This document shows, piece after piece, positions 36,024-44,495 of a stretch of 64,000 bases of DNA (positions are counted from its first letter, which is position 1; each line of letters begins with the position of its first letter). This DNA is from an uncultured Anaerolineae bacterium (lineage in GTDB: Bacteria; Chloroflexota; Anaerolineae; Aggregatilineales; Phototrophicaceae). A program made the position numbers and the translations under genes. The notes below the pieces were generated by a model that made no database searches, was not told where the DNA came from, and saw nothing but the letters and a program-made list of their open reading frames with translations. The stretch spans positions 1-64,000 of the forward strand of contig CALIEB010000007.1 in the NCBI GenBank assembly GCA_938022205.1, written 5' to 3'.

Positions 36024-36653
36024 TTACGCCGTGCCGAACAGACCCTCTAAAATAAAGCGACCGCCGAAAAATACCAGCAGCCCGATGGCAAACAACAACA
36101 CGCGGCGCATGACGCGCGGCGGCATCCCGCCTAGTCTGTGAAACACGACCAGCAGCAGCAGCATCCCACCCAAAAAGAAGCTGTAAAAGCCGACGAGCAT
36201 CGCCGCGCCATGCCACACGGACTGCCCTAATGCCTTAAGCAGCAGCGGGCCGTTGATGATGCCCCAAAAGAGATAGGGACCCGGCGAGAGCGCGTTCATC
36301 GTCATGGCGGTGGTTAGCACTTGGCGCGTGGTCATGCTCGGCGCAAGCGGTGCGTCGGCTGCGTTTGTGGCAGCTTCGGCGCGCCACTGTTTGAAGGTGT
36401 TCCACGCAATCCAAAGCAAGAAGCAGCCACCAAAAACGCGAATGGCTTGGATTGCCAAGAAGGGCAGGTTGCCTAGCACGAACGTCATCAAGACGATGAT
36501 TGGCGGGTCGGTGAACAACGGCGCGGCAATCACCCAAATGCCGTGCCGCCAGCCAAAGCGCAGCGTAATGTTGAGCAGATAGGCTTGAAAGTGACCCGGA
36601 ATAGCGAACGCCGTCAAGCCAAACGACGCAGCCGTGAGAAACACGTCGAGCAT
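36024..36653 (-). CDS. LysE-family exporter
   Basis: 209 residues from ATG 36653. Six membrane spans, the LysE N-terminal IPGHFQA segment, and a conserved SPGPYLFW in the fourth helix. These proteins export amino acids or related small molecules. The gene starts 30 bases after the tryptophanase stop, so export of tryptophan, a related amino acid or a product of the enzyme is an inference from context. Confidence 0.88.
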   Translation of the reverse strand: MLDVFLTAASFGLTAFAIPGHFQAYLLNITLRFGWRHGIWVIAAPLFTDPPIIVLMTFVLGNLPFLAIQAIRVFGGCFLLWIAWNTFKQWRAEAATNAADAPLAPSMTTRQVLTTAMTMNALSPGPYLFWGIINGPLLLKALGQSVWHGAAMLVGFYSFFLGGMLLLLVVFHRLGGMPPRVMRRVLLFAIGLLVFFGGRFILEGLFGTA

Positions 36654-36683
36654 GCGCTGTCCTTGTGTATCAGAGGCTTGCGC

Positions 36684-38087
36684 TTAGTCAAGCGGCGCGA
36701 GCCGTGCGGTAAAGTGGCGCAACACAGGAGCTTGCCACACTATGCGATAGCCTTTGATGCGCTCGCGGCGAGCAAAGAGGGCAGTGATGACCTCTGCCAC
36801 GTAGTCAAAATGGCTTTGTGTGTAAGTGCGGCGCGGAAACGCCAGCCGCACCAACTCCATCGCGGCGGGCTTTTCGCTGCCGTCGGGTTGCCGCCCGAAC
36901 ATCACCGAGCCAATTTCAACCGCGCGCACGCCGCCCGCAAGATACAGCGCGTTGACCAACGCCCACGCCGGGTATTCGTGCGCGGGGATGTGCGGCAGCA
37001 TGGCGCGCGCGTCGATATAGAGCGCGTGTCCGCCAGTGGGTTGCATGATCGGCACGCCCGCCGCCACCAGCTTCTCGCCGATGTACTCAATCGAGCGAAT
37101 GCGATAGCGCAGGTAGTCAGGGTCAAGGGCTTCGTATAAACCGATAGCCAACGCCTCAAGGTCGTAGCCCGCCATGCCGCCGTAGGTAGGGAAGCCTTCG
37201 GTGAGGATGAGCAGGTTGCGGCACTGCTGCGCCAGCGCGTCGTCGTTCAACGCCAAGAAGCCGCCGATGTTGGACATGCCGTCTTTTTTGCCGCTCATCG
37301 TGCAGCCGTCAGCGTAGCTGAACATCTCGCGGGCGATTTCTCGCGGCGTTTTGTCGGCGTAGCCTTCTTCGCGCAGCTTGATGAACCACGCATTTTCAGC
37401 GAAGCGACAGGCATCGAGAAAGAAGGGGATGCCGTACTCGTGCGCGATGGCACTGGCGGCGCGGATGTTCGCCATGCTGACAGGCTGCCCGCCGCCAGAG
37501 TTGTTGGTGACGGTCAGCATCACCAGCGGCACGTTCGCTGCGCCCACCGTCTCGATGGTCTCACGCAGACGGTCGAGGTCGATGTTGCCCTTGAAGGGGT
37601 GAATTAGCTGCGGCTGCCGCCCTTCGGCAATGACGAGGTCACGCGCTTCCGCCCCTAAATATTCGATGTTGGCGCGGGTGGTGTCGAAGTGTGCGTTGTT
37701 GGGGATGACCGCGCCCTTGCGCGCTATGTTGCTGAAGAGGATGTGTTCGGCGGCGCGTCCTTGATGCGTGGGGATAATGTGCTTGAAGCCGGTGATGTCG
37801 CGCACGGTCGCCTCGAAACGGTAGAACGAGCTTGCGCCGGCGTAGGCTTCGTCGCTGGCAATCATGCCCGCCCATTGCTGTGCCGAAAGCGCGCCCGTGC
37901 CGCTGTCGGTCAGCAAATCAATCAGCACTTGGTCAGAGCGCAGCAAGAAGACGTTGTAGCCCGCGTCGTGCAAGGCTTGCGGGCGTTCGTGGGCTTTGGC
38001 GTACTGAATAGGCTGCACAGAGCGAATTTGAAATGGCTCAATAATCGTCTTAATCGCTAAGTCGTCATAAGGATTTTTTAGCGTCAT
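36684..38087 (-). CDS. tnaA: Tryptophanase (beta-eliminating lyase)
   Basis: 467 residues, ATG 38087 with TTTGGAGA upstream. The family landmarks are strong: FLLRSDQVLIDLLTDSGTGA, IPTHQGRAAE, NNSGGGQPVSMANI and the PLP lysine in MSGKKDGMSNIGGF near residue 260. Tyrosine phenol-lyase is the close relative. Two specificity positions favour tryptophanase: Asp in FDTTRA (Thr in the phenol-lyase) and Ile in VEIGSVM (Arg in the phenol-lyase). The enzyme splits tryptophan to indole, pyruvate and ammonia. Unlike the enterobacterial operon there is no visible short leader peptide. Two transporter genes follow on the same strand. Confidence 0.93.
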   Translation of the reverse strand: MTLKNPYDDLAIKTIIEPFQIRSVQPIQYAKAHERPQALHDAGYNVFLLRSDQVLIDLLTDSGTGALSAQQWAGMIASDEAYAGASSFYRFEATVRDITGFKHIIPTHQGRAAEHILFSNIARKGAVIPNNAHFDTTRANIEYLGAEARDLVIAEGRQPQLIHPFKGNIDLDRLRETIETVGAANVPLVMLTVTNNSGGGQPVSMANIRAASAIAHEYGIPFFLDACRFAENAWFIKLREEGYADKTPREIAREMFSYADGCTMSGKKDGMSNIGGFLALNDDALAQQCRNLLILTEGFPTYGGMAGYDLEALAIGLYEALDPDYLRYRIRSIEYIGEKLVAAGVPIMQPTGGHALYIDARAMLPHIPAHEYPAWALVNALYLAGGVRAVEIGSVMFGRQPDGSEKPAAMELVRLAFPRRTYTQSHFDYVAEVITALFARRERIKGYRIVWQAPVLRHFTARLAPLD

Positions 38088-38219
38088 GAGCGGTCTCCAA
38101 AGGAGGAAGCGTGAACAGGCACGCCTATCATACGCCTGTTTGCCCAGCCGCAACAGTCCCGTCTAAAAGACCCATGAGATTTTCTTCACAAACACCTACT
38201 CAACGCGCGGCAAAAGGGG

Positions 38220-38225
38220 TACAAT
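38220..38225 (+). promoter_or_regulatory. -10 box placed for a leaderless transcript
   Basis: TACAAT ends eight bases before ATG 38234, giving a leaderless or almost leaderless message for the glycosyltransferase. The surrounding TACAATGCGC is the same as at 25455. Confidence 0.5.
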
Positions 38226-38233
38226 GCGCCCTC

Positions 38234-39676
38234 ATGTGGCTAACTTTTCTCCATAGCGTCTATGTGCTGTGCGCCCTCGCCCTTGTGTTTTACACGCTCG
38301 GGCAGCTGGTGCTGTTGTTGGGCTACCTGCGCACGCGCCACCAAACCTATCCCACCCCCGTGCTGCCTGAGGACACGCTGCCGCATGTCACGGTGCAACT
38401 GCCTATTTACAACGAACAGTACGTGGTCAAACGGCTTCTAGATGCCGTGACTGCGTTGGATTATCCCCGCGACAAACTGCACATTCAGGTGCTAGACGAT
38501 TCCACTGACAACACGACGCGCTTGCTGGCGCATCTCGTCGTCACTAAACAGCGTGAAGGCTTCGACGTGCGTCACCTGCACCGCAGTGACCGCACGGGCT
38601 ATAAGGCGGGCGCGCTGGCGCAAGGCTTGGCACAGACGGACAGCGACATTATCGCCATTTTCGACGCGGACTTTGTGCCGCCGCCGCACTTTTTGCGCGC
38701 CACCGTGCCGTACCTTGTCGCTGACACGACGCTGGGCGTGGTGCAAACGCGCTGGACTCACCTCAACGATGGTGATAACTGGCTGACGCAAGCGCAGCGG
38801 CTCGCGGTAGACTCGCACTTTGTGATTGAACAGACGGCGCGCCACCGTTGTGGCTTGGTGCTACCGTTCAACGGCACGGGCGGCGTGTGGCGCGCACAAG
38901 CCATCCGCGACGCGGGCGGCTGGTCGGATGACACGCTCACCGAAGATTGTGACTTAAGCTATCGCGCGCAGCTATGCGGCTGGCGTGCGCTCTATTTGCC
39001 CGATGTGGCGGTGCCGGGCGAGCTTCCCGTCCAGCTTGCCGCCTATCGCCAGCAGCAAGCGCGTTGGGCGCAAGGCAACACGCAGTGCTTTGTCAAGCAC
39101 GCGGGCAAGCTCGGGCGGCTGGGCTGGCTGGCGCGCTGGATGGCGTTGCAAAACTTGGGACAGTACATCCCACAGCTGCTGATGCTGGTCTTGTGGCTGC
39201 TGCTGCCGCCGTTGATTTTGGCGAATGTGCCGTTGCGCATCGCGCCGTTGGGCTTGATTGGCATTGTGCCGCCGCTGTTATACATCGTTAGCCAGCGCGC
39301 GCTCACGCCCAAGTGGTATCAGCACCTGCTGGCGTTTCCCTTCCTCGTGCTGGTCGGCACGGGGCTTATCCACAGCAATGCCCGCGCCGTGCTGCTTGGC
39401 TTTTGGTCACGCGGCGGTGAGTTCAAACGCACGCCTAAGTTCACCGGCGCGTGGCAACACAACCCTTACGCGCTGCGTCGCACGCTGCCGCTGCTGGGCG
39501 ACCTTGCGTTCACGCTTTACGCTTGCTGGGGCGTGGCGGTCGCATGGCAGCACAACCCCACTGTGCTGCCTTACGCGCTGCTTCACGCGCTGGCGTTTGC
39601 CTTTGTCATGCTCTGGCAGCTCTTGGAGCAGTGGCAAATCGCCCAACGCAGGCGTGTCGTCACCGCCGCGCCATAG
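38234..39676 (+). CDS. GT2 glycosyltransferase, cellulose-synthase-like
   Basis: 480 residues if ATG 38234 is the start, as the -10 box just upstream suggests; earlier in-frame starts at 38174 (ATG) and 38111 (GTG) would lie upstream of that promoter. A first membrane helix is followed by a processive GT-A domain: VLDDSTDNT, the DAD motif in IFDADFVPP, TEDCD, and QQQARWAQG matching the Q-x-x-R-W motif. Four or more membrane spans follow. Such enzymes build beta-linked glycans or glycolipids and extrude them. No PilZ domain is seen. Confidence 0.9.
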   Translation: MWLTFLHSVYVLCALALVFYTLGQLVLLLGYLRTRHQTYPTPVLPEDTLPHVTVQLPIYNEQYVVKRLLDAVTALDYPRDKLHIQVLDDSTDNTTRLLAHLVVTKQREGFDVRHLHRSDRTGYKAGALAQGLAQTDSDIIAIFDADFVPPPHFLRATVPYLVADTTLGVVQTRWTHLNDGDNWLTQAQRLAVDSHFVIEQTARHRCGLVLPFNGTGGVWRAQAIRDAGGWSDDTLTEDCDLSYRAQLCGWRALYLPDVAVPGELPVQLAAYRQQQARWAQGNTQCFVKHAGKLGRLGWLARWMALQNLGQYIPQLLMLVLWLLLPPLILANVPLRIAPLGLIGIVPPLLYIVSQRALTPKWYQHLLAFPFLVLVGTGLIHSNARAVLLGFWSRGGEFKRTPKFTGAWQHNPYALRRTLPLLGDLAFTLYACWGVAVAWQHNPTVLPYALLHALAFAFVMLWQLLEQWQIAQRRRVVTAAP

Positions 39677-39742
39677 CGCGCAAGCGCACGCATCCTCTCG
39701 CCGCCGCGCGAATGGACAAGCTAGCGTGTCGTGTGCCTGTGT

Positions 39743-39748
39743 TATACT
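39743..39748 (+). promoter_or_regulatory. -10 box for the CofE-like gene
   Basis: TATACT, 42 bases before ATG 39791. No convincing -35. Confidence 0.4.
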
Positions 39749-39790
39749 AGCCGCTTATCGTGTTGATGTTGCCACGCGCAAAGGATTGTC

Positions 39791-40627
39791 ATGACGCTTA
39801 CGATACTTCCCGCCCAAGCTCCGGTGCATGCCGCCCCGTTCGACTTGTTCGCCGTTACGCTGGACGCGCTAGCCGCAGCGGGCATCACGCCGCAAGCAGG
39901 CGATGTGCTGGCGGTTTCTAGCAAGTATGTCGCCATCAGCGAGGGGCGCATTGTCGAGCTTGCCGCTATACAGCCCACGCCCGCCGCGCTCGCGCTAGCC
40001 GAACGCTACCGCATGCAGCCCGCGCTCGCCGAGCTGGTGCTGCAAGAGGCGGAACACATCTTTGGCGGCATTCCGCTAGGGTTCGTGCTGACGTGGCGGC
40101 AGGGCGTGATTTCGCCCAACGCGGGCATTGACCGCTCGAACATCCCCAACGGCAAGGCGGTGCTGCTGCCCGCCGACGGCTACGCTAGCGCGCGTGCCCT
40201 ACGCCAGCGGCTGCAAGCACACTACGGCGTGCGCTTAGGCGTGCTGCTGACCGACAGCTGGCTGGTGCCGGGACGCTGGGGAACGACGGGCGTGGCGATT
40301 GCCTTTGATGGCTTCGCGCCGTTACAAGACGAGCGCGGCAAGTTGGACTTGTTCGGCAACCCGATGGCGGTGACCCAACGCAGCATGGCGGATGCGCTGT
40401 GCGTGGCGGCGCAGCTGGTGATGGGCGAGCGCGACGAAGCCACGCCCTTCGCGCTCATTCGCCATGCGCCTGTGACGCTCAGCGACACGCCCTACCAGCC
40501 GCAGGACATCGCCATTGCTTGGGAGATGTGCTTGTACGTGGAATCGCTCACGCTGGGGTTGATGGAGGGCGGCGCGCCGCAAAAATCACACAGCGCGCAG
40601 CTACTCAAGCCTCGCGAAGGGGTCTAG
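39791..40627 (+). CDS. cofE: CofE-like F420-0:L-glutamate ligase
   Basis: 278 residues from ATG 39791 with AAAGGA upstream. The family phrases are present: LAVSSKYVAISEGR, SPNAGIDRSNIPNGKA, LLPADGYASARAL, LLTDSW, GTTGVAIAFDGF and DLFGNPMAVTQ. The enzyme adds glutamate to F420-0 with GTP. No other F420 biosynthesis gene is in the window. Some CofE homologues occur in non-F420 contexts, so the cofactor is an inference. The stop codon TAG shares CTAG with the stop of the convergent GT4 gene. Confidence 0.88.
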   Translation: MTLTILPAQAPVHAAPFDLFAVTLDALAAAGITPQAGDVLAVSSKYVAISEGRIVELAAIQPTPAALALAERYRMQPALAELVLQEAEHIFGGIPLGFVLTWRQGVISPNAGIDRSNIPNGKAVLLPADGYASARALRQRLQAHYGVRLGVLLTDSWLVPGRWGTTGVAIAFDGFAPLQDERGKLDLFGNPMAVTQRSMADALCVAAQLVMGERDEATPFALIRHAPVTLSDTPYQPQDIAIAWEMCLYVESLTLGLMEGGAPQKSHSAQLLKPREGV

Positions 40628-41703
40628 CGCACAAGGGCATCATAGGCGACGGCGGCGGCGCGTTCCCACGTAAAGCGTGCCGCCTGCGCGCGCCCACGCT
40701 GTATCAGCTCCGCTCGCAGCGCGTCATCCGCCAGCACTTGCACCAGCGCGGCGGCGATGCCTGACGTGTCGGTGGGGTCGACCAGCACGCCCGCGTCACC
40801 GACCAGCTCGGGCAGGCTAGAGGTGTTGGCGGCAATGACGGGCGTGCCGCAGTGCATTGCCTCCAGCACGGGAAAGCCAAAACCTTCGTAGAGCGTGGCG
40901 AAGAGCAGAGCTTGCGCGCCCGCTAACAGCGCGCCCTTGTGCGCTTCGTCGATATAGCCCAGCCACTTCACGCCATCTACGCCGCGCACCCACGCCTCGT
41001 CGAACAGCCAGCCCTTGCCGCCCGCTAGCACAAAGTCGACGGGGGCGGCAACGCGCTGGCGGTAGGTGGCATATGCCTGTATCATGCCCGCGATGTTCTT
41101 GCGCGGCTGCAGTGTGCCGATAAACAGCACATAGGGCTTATCGATGCCGTAGAACGCGCGCAAATCGCAAGGCAACACCGTCGGCGCGTCCACGCCCGCG
41201 TAGACCACGCGCACTTTGTCGGTGGGAATACCGTAAAAGCGCGCTAAGTCATCGCGGGTGGCTTGGCTGTCCGCTAGCACAACGCGGGCGCGTCGTGCGC
41301 TGTAGCGTGTTGTCCAATCGAGATAGAGCCGCTGCCAGCGTGGATGCGCCTGCGGAAATAGCTTGTAGCCTAAGTCATGCACTGTAACGGCACCCGCGCC
41401 GCGCAGGACAAAGGGCAGCGTGTGCGCAGGCACAAACGTCAGGTCAGGCTTGTCACGCGCGATTGCCCACGCCAAGCGCACGTGCGTCCACGCGCGTTTG
41501 AAGGGGATGACGCGGTAGGTGACGTGCGGCGATGACGGGAACAGATTGGGCGGCGGCGCGTCACGAAAGTAAAGCGTGATGGCGTGTGGTTGCGGCTGCG
41601 CCTCGTTGTGGACGATGAGGTGATGCACCAGTTGGCGGGCGTAATGTTCGGTGCCGGTTTGCCGCGCCACCGTACAGCGGCTGGCATCGATGGCGAGTTT
41701 CAT
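40624..41703 (-). CDS. GT4-type glycosyltransferase (GT-B)
   Basis: 359 residues from ATG 41703; the frame extends to 41748 but ATG 41703 overlaps the upstream TGA by ATGA, and MKLAIDASR is a standard N-terminus. The C-terminal nucleotide-sugar domain has FIGTLQPRKNI, LFATLYEGFGFPVLEAMHCGTPV and the catalytic Glu region EGFGFP...E. A retaining transferase, probably cytosolic or membrane-associated. Last gene of the operon beginning at 45584. Confidence 0.93.
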   Translation of the reverse strand: MKLAIDASRCTVARQTGTEHYARQLVHHLIVHNEAQPQPHAITLYFRDAPPPNLFPSSPHVTYRVIPFKRAWTHVRLAWAIARDKPDLTFVPAHTLPFVLRGAGAVTVHDLGYKLFPQAHPRWQRLYLDWTTRYSARRARVVLADSQATRDDLARFYGIPTDKVRVVYAGVDAPTVLPCDLRAFYGIDKPYVLFIGTLQPRKNIAGMIQAYATYRQRVAAPVDFVLAGGKGWLFDEAWVRGVDGVKWLGYIDEAHKGALLAGAQALLFATLYEGFGFPVLEAMHCGTPVIAANTSSLPELVGDAGVLVDPTDTSGIAAALVQVLADDALRAELIQRGRAQAARFTWERAAAVAYDALVR

Positions 41704-42461
41704 CGCCGCGTCCGCCCTAGACGCGGCAAGAACAGCAGCAGCACGCACGCGACCAACAGCGGCAAACCCAAAGGCGCGAGCGCGCCGAAAAGGTCGAAGG
41801 GCAGCACGCCCAGCGTTTGCGCCAGCGCGACCAGCCCGCCCAGCAGCAGCCCCGCGCCCAAAAGCGGCACAGAGCGCGTCGCGTCACCGAACCAGCTTGC
41901 CAGCAGCACTGCCATGCCCAACGCCGCCGCGAACAGCGGATAACCGCTGTGCAAGGTCAGCGTGCCACCGGTCAGCAGCAGCGCGCCTAGCACACCCCAC
42001 AGCAGCAGCAGCAGCCCCAAAAAGAAGTTACCCGTTGACCAACGTCCCGACGAAAGCCAGTGCGCCAGCAGCAGCGCGCCTATGCCCGCCGTGCCGAACG
42101 CCAGCAGCAACGCGGGCGTAAGCGTGAGCGTGCCGCCGGTCAGGGCGAACGTCAGCCCCATGCCCGCCGCCATCAGCGCGAAAGCGGGCAAGAACGAGGC
42201 GGCTTGCCCTCGCGAGAGCGCGCTCAGCGGCGGCAGCAAAAAGTCGGAGGGTGGCGCAGGCACGGCTGCTATGTCTGCGGGCGGCACGTCGTCTTCGGCG
42301 GGCGCGTCGTCTTGCGCCAGCGCGGGCAGTTCCGCCAATGCCGCTAGTGCCGCGTCTACATCTGCCGCGTCATCGGGCAGCGCAAAGGGCGCATCTTCTG
42401 CCGCGTCGTCGGCGGCATCTCTAGGCTCAAGGGGAAGTGGTTCGCGTTCGTTGTCGCTCAT
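41700..42461 (-). CDS. Small membrane protein with acidic N-terminus
   Basis: 253 residues from ATG 42461. The first 75 residues are very acidic and Ala/Pro-rich, with many Asp and Glu. About seven or eight hydrophobic helices follow, ending with basic residues (RLGRTRR). No family recognised. Its TGA overlaps the ATG of the GT4 gene (ATGA), so the two are translationally coupled. Confidence 0.78.
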   Translation of the reverse strand: MSDNEREPLPLEPRDAADDAAEDAPFALPDDAADVDAALAALAELPALAQDDAPAEDDVPPADIAAVPAPPSDFLLPPLSALSRGQAASFLPAFALMAAGMGLTFALTGGTLTLTPALLLAFGTAGIGALLLAHWLSSGRWSTGNFFLGLLLLLWGVLGALLLTGGTLTLHSGYPLFAAALGMAVLLASWFGDATRSVPLLGAGLLLGGLVALAQTLGVLPFDLFGALAPLGLPLLVACVLLLFLPRLGRTRR

Positions 42462-42514
42462 AGGCTTTATTTTGGCGCGAGCTGTCTGTTTGCGCAAGGT
42501 TTTGAGCGCGCAGA

Positions 42515-43306
42515 TTAGGGCTTTGGCAAGCGCACTTCTAGGCGCGTGAGGTCAGCCTCGACGTGGGGAAAGTAGCCACCGTCATCGTCAAACAGCGCGC
42601 GCAGGTAGTGTGCGCCGCCGTGCCGCCCGAACAGCGTCGCGAGGTCGAGCGCGGTGGGACATTCGAGCGTGAGGTGTGCGCCTTGTGCGATGGGCGCGCA
42701 GGCTAAGAAAATGTCAGGCGTGGGGTGCGCCGTTTCACGCAGCGCGTCCGCCATCGCGCGCACCACGTACAGCACGAACGCCTCAAGGTGATAGGGGCGA
42801 CAGGTTGCCCACGCCCCTGCTTCGAACGTGGGGCGCAGCTGGCAACCCCGCGCCACATAGCGCAGCAGCGGCAACTGTTCCGCCAACAGCACTGCGAGGT
42901 CGTGCGCGGCGGCGGGCTTAGCGCGCGCTTGCTGCCGCCACGTCTGCGCGGCATTTGGCAGCTCGCTCAGCCACTTCGCCAACGCCATGCTGTAGCCGAA
43001 CACGTCTTGCAGCAACGCACGCTGTGCGGGGCTAACCTGCGCGCCGCCGAACGCTTGCGGGCTTTCCAGCAGCAACTTGGCGTAGCCATAAACCACGCTG
43101 AGCTGCTTGAAAAACGCCTCGTCGAACACCGCCACCAGCGCGTAAAGCTGCGTTTCTTCGTTGGGCAAGTCCGCCGTTTGCGCTGCTAAATGCGCGCACG
43201 TTTTGCGTATGTGCGCCAAAAAAGGCTGTTGCTGTGTCGTCCACGTGTCGGTGACGCTAAGCGTGTCCAGCAGGCGCACGAGCCCGCTCAAGGTCGCGTG
43301 AATCAC
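42515..43306 (-). CDS. Unknown protein, possibly a degenerate histidine-kinase-like fold
   Basis: 263 residues. GTG 43306 is chosen because it overlaps the upstream TGA as GTGA. The segment LSVVYGYAKLLLESP resembles the dimerisation helices of histidine kinases, and the C-terminal half has the spacing of a HATPase domain, but the phosphoacceptor His and the N, G1 and G2 boxes are absent. If related, it is catalytically dead and structural. The position between two glycosyltransferase genes in a tight operon is odd for a signalling protein. Function unknown. Confidence 0.7.
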   Translation of the reverse strand: MIHATLSGLVRLLDTLSVTDTWTTQQQPFLAHIRKTCAHLAAQTADLPNEETQLYALVAVFDEAFFKQLSVVYGYAKLLLESPQAFGGAQVSPAQRALLQDVFGYSMALAKWLSELPNAAQTWRQQARAKPAAAHDLAVLLAEQLPLLRYVARGCQLRPTFEAGAWATCRPYHLEAFVLYVVRAMADALRETAHPTPDIFLACAPIAQGAHLTLECPTALDLATLFGRHGGAHYLRALFDDDGGYFPHVEADLTRLEVRLPKP

Positions 43307-44493
43307 GTGAGATAGCTCGCGATTATCTCGCGCAGCTGAGCGGCGCGATGACGAAAGGTGTGTTCGGCGAGGGCGCGGCGGCGCGCGTTTTCCCCCAGCG
43401 TGCGCCGTTCGCGCTCGTGCGTTAGCAGGTAGTGATAGCGTTCGACCGCTTCTTCGGGGCTTTGCAGCACAATCATCTCCTTGTTCGGCTCAAACCACTG
43501 CTCTAAGCCCGCGTAGGGGTTGGCGACCACGCAGCAACCCATCGCGCTCAGCTCGAACGGGCGCGACGACGACGAGCCGTAAACGCTGGCGTGCGCGTCG
43601 CGGGTGATGCACAGGTTGATTTTGCTGCGGCAGGCGTATTCGCGCAGCGCGCTAAAGCTCAGATAGGGCAGAGCCTCCGCGCGCCCGATGTCGCCAAGCC
43701 GCGTGCCGCGCACCGCAAAGCGCGCTTCGGGCAGCGCGTGCGACGGTTGGGCAATCATCGCGTCCACCCACGCGCTGCGGTACTCGCGCCCATGCCCGTA
43801 GAAGAACACATCCACGTCTTGCGCCACCTCTAGCGGGCTGAACACGTCGGGGTCAACGCCGTACCACAGCGTATGCACGGCGCGCGCGCCTAGCTCCTTA
43901 AGTGCCGCCGCGCCGCCCGTGCTGTTGCTGATAAACGCCGTGTACTCGCCCACGTCCGCGCCCTGATAGATACGGAAGCCGCTGGCAAAGCCGCGCATGT
44001 TGGGCAAGCTGGCAGGCACATCACCGTCGTAGTAGAACACGGGTTTGCCGTGCTTGCGCTGCAGCATAGACGGCACGCCCTTGAGGTGATTGAGCGGCAC
44101 GGTCAAGAAAATCACCGCGTCGATGTCTGGTTCTTTGGTCAGCAGCGCATCGAGGTGGCGCGCCCACAGCGGCGCAATCAGGGCTTGTGCCGTGCGCCGC
44201 ACCAGCTTGTCGGTCAGGCTTTCGCTGCTGCTGCCTGTCTCGGCGAGCTGCACTTGCGGCGGCGGCGCGACCTTGCGCAGCGCGTCGCGCAGGCTCTTGA
44301 ACAGGTCGCCTTGCCACTTGGCGGGGTTGCGCGCCTCACGCCACCACAGCGACTCTATCGGCTTGCCTTGATAGGGCGCGGCGATAATGTCCACACCTAT
44401 CTCATACAGTCCCTTGAGCAGCTGCCACCACGCTGGCGTTGCGCTGAAGGGCTGGGTTAAATCCAGCGATGAGACCACAAACAACAGCTTCAT
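43303..44493 (-). CDS. CgeB-like glycosyltransferase
   Basis: 396 residues from ATG 44493, starting only 2 bases after the stop of the threonine-synthase-like gene. The C-terminal part has the GT-B features of the CgeB/Glyco_trans_1_2 group: DVFFYGHGREYR, INLCITRDAHA, SSSRPFELSAMGCCVVANPYAG and EAVERYHYLL. The N-terminal domain is variable. A soluble glycosyltransferase with unknown sugar and acceptor. Its stop overlaps the next start (GTGA). Confidence 0.85.
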   Translation of the reverse strand: MKLLFVVSSLDLTQPFSATPAWWQLLKGLYEIGVDIIAAPYQGKPIESLWWREARNPAKWQGDLFKSLRDALRKVAPPPQVQLAETGSSSESLTDKLVRRTAQALIAPLWARHLDALLTKEPDIDAVIFLTVPLNHLKGVPSMLQRKHGKPVFYYDGDVPASLPNMRGFASGFRIYQGADVGEYTAFISNSTGGAAALKELGARAVHTLWYGVDPDVFSPLEVAQDVDVFFYGHGREYRSAWVDAMIAQPSHALPEARFAVRGTRLGDIGRAEALPYLSFSALREYACRSKINLCITRDAHASVYGSSSSRPFELSAMGCCVVANPYAGLEQWFEPNKEMIVLQSPEEAVERYHYLLTHERERRTLGENARRRALAEHTFRHRAAQLREIIASYLT

Positions 44494-44495
44494 GC

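Noticed and set aside
36684..38087. Tyrosine phenol-lyase instead of tryptophanase
   Set aside because: The two recalled specificity positions (Asp in FDTT and Ile in VEIG) follow tryptophanase, not the phenol-lyase Thr and Arg.
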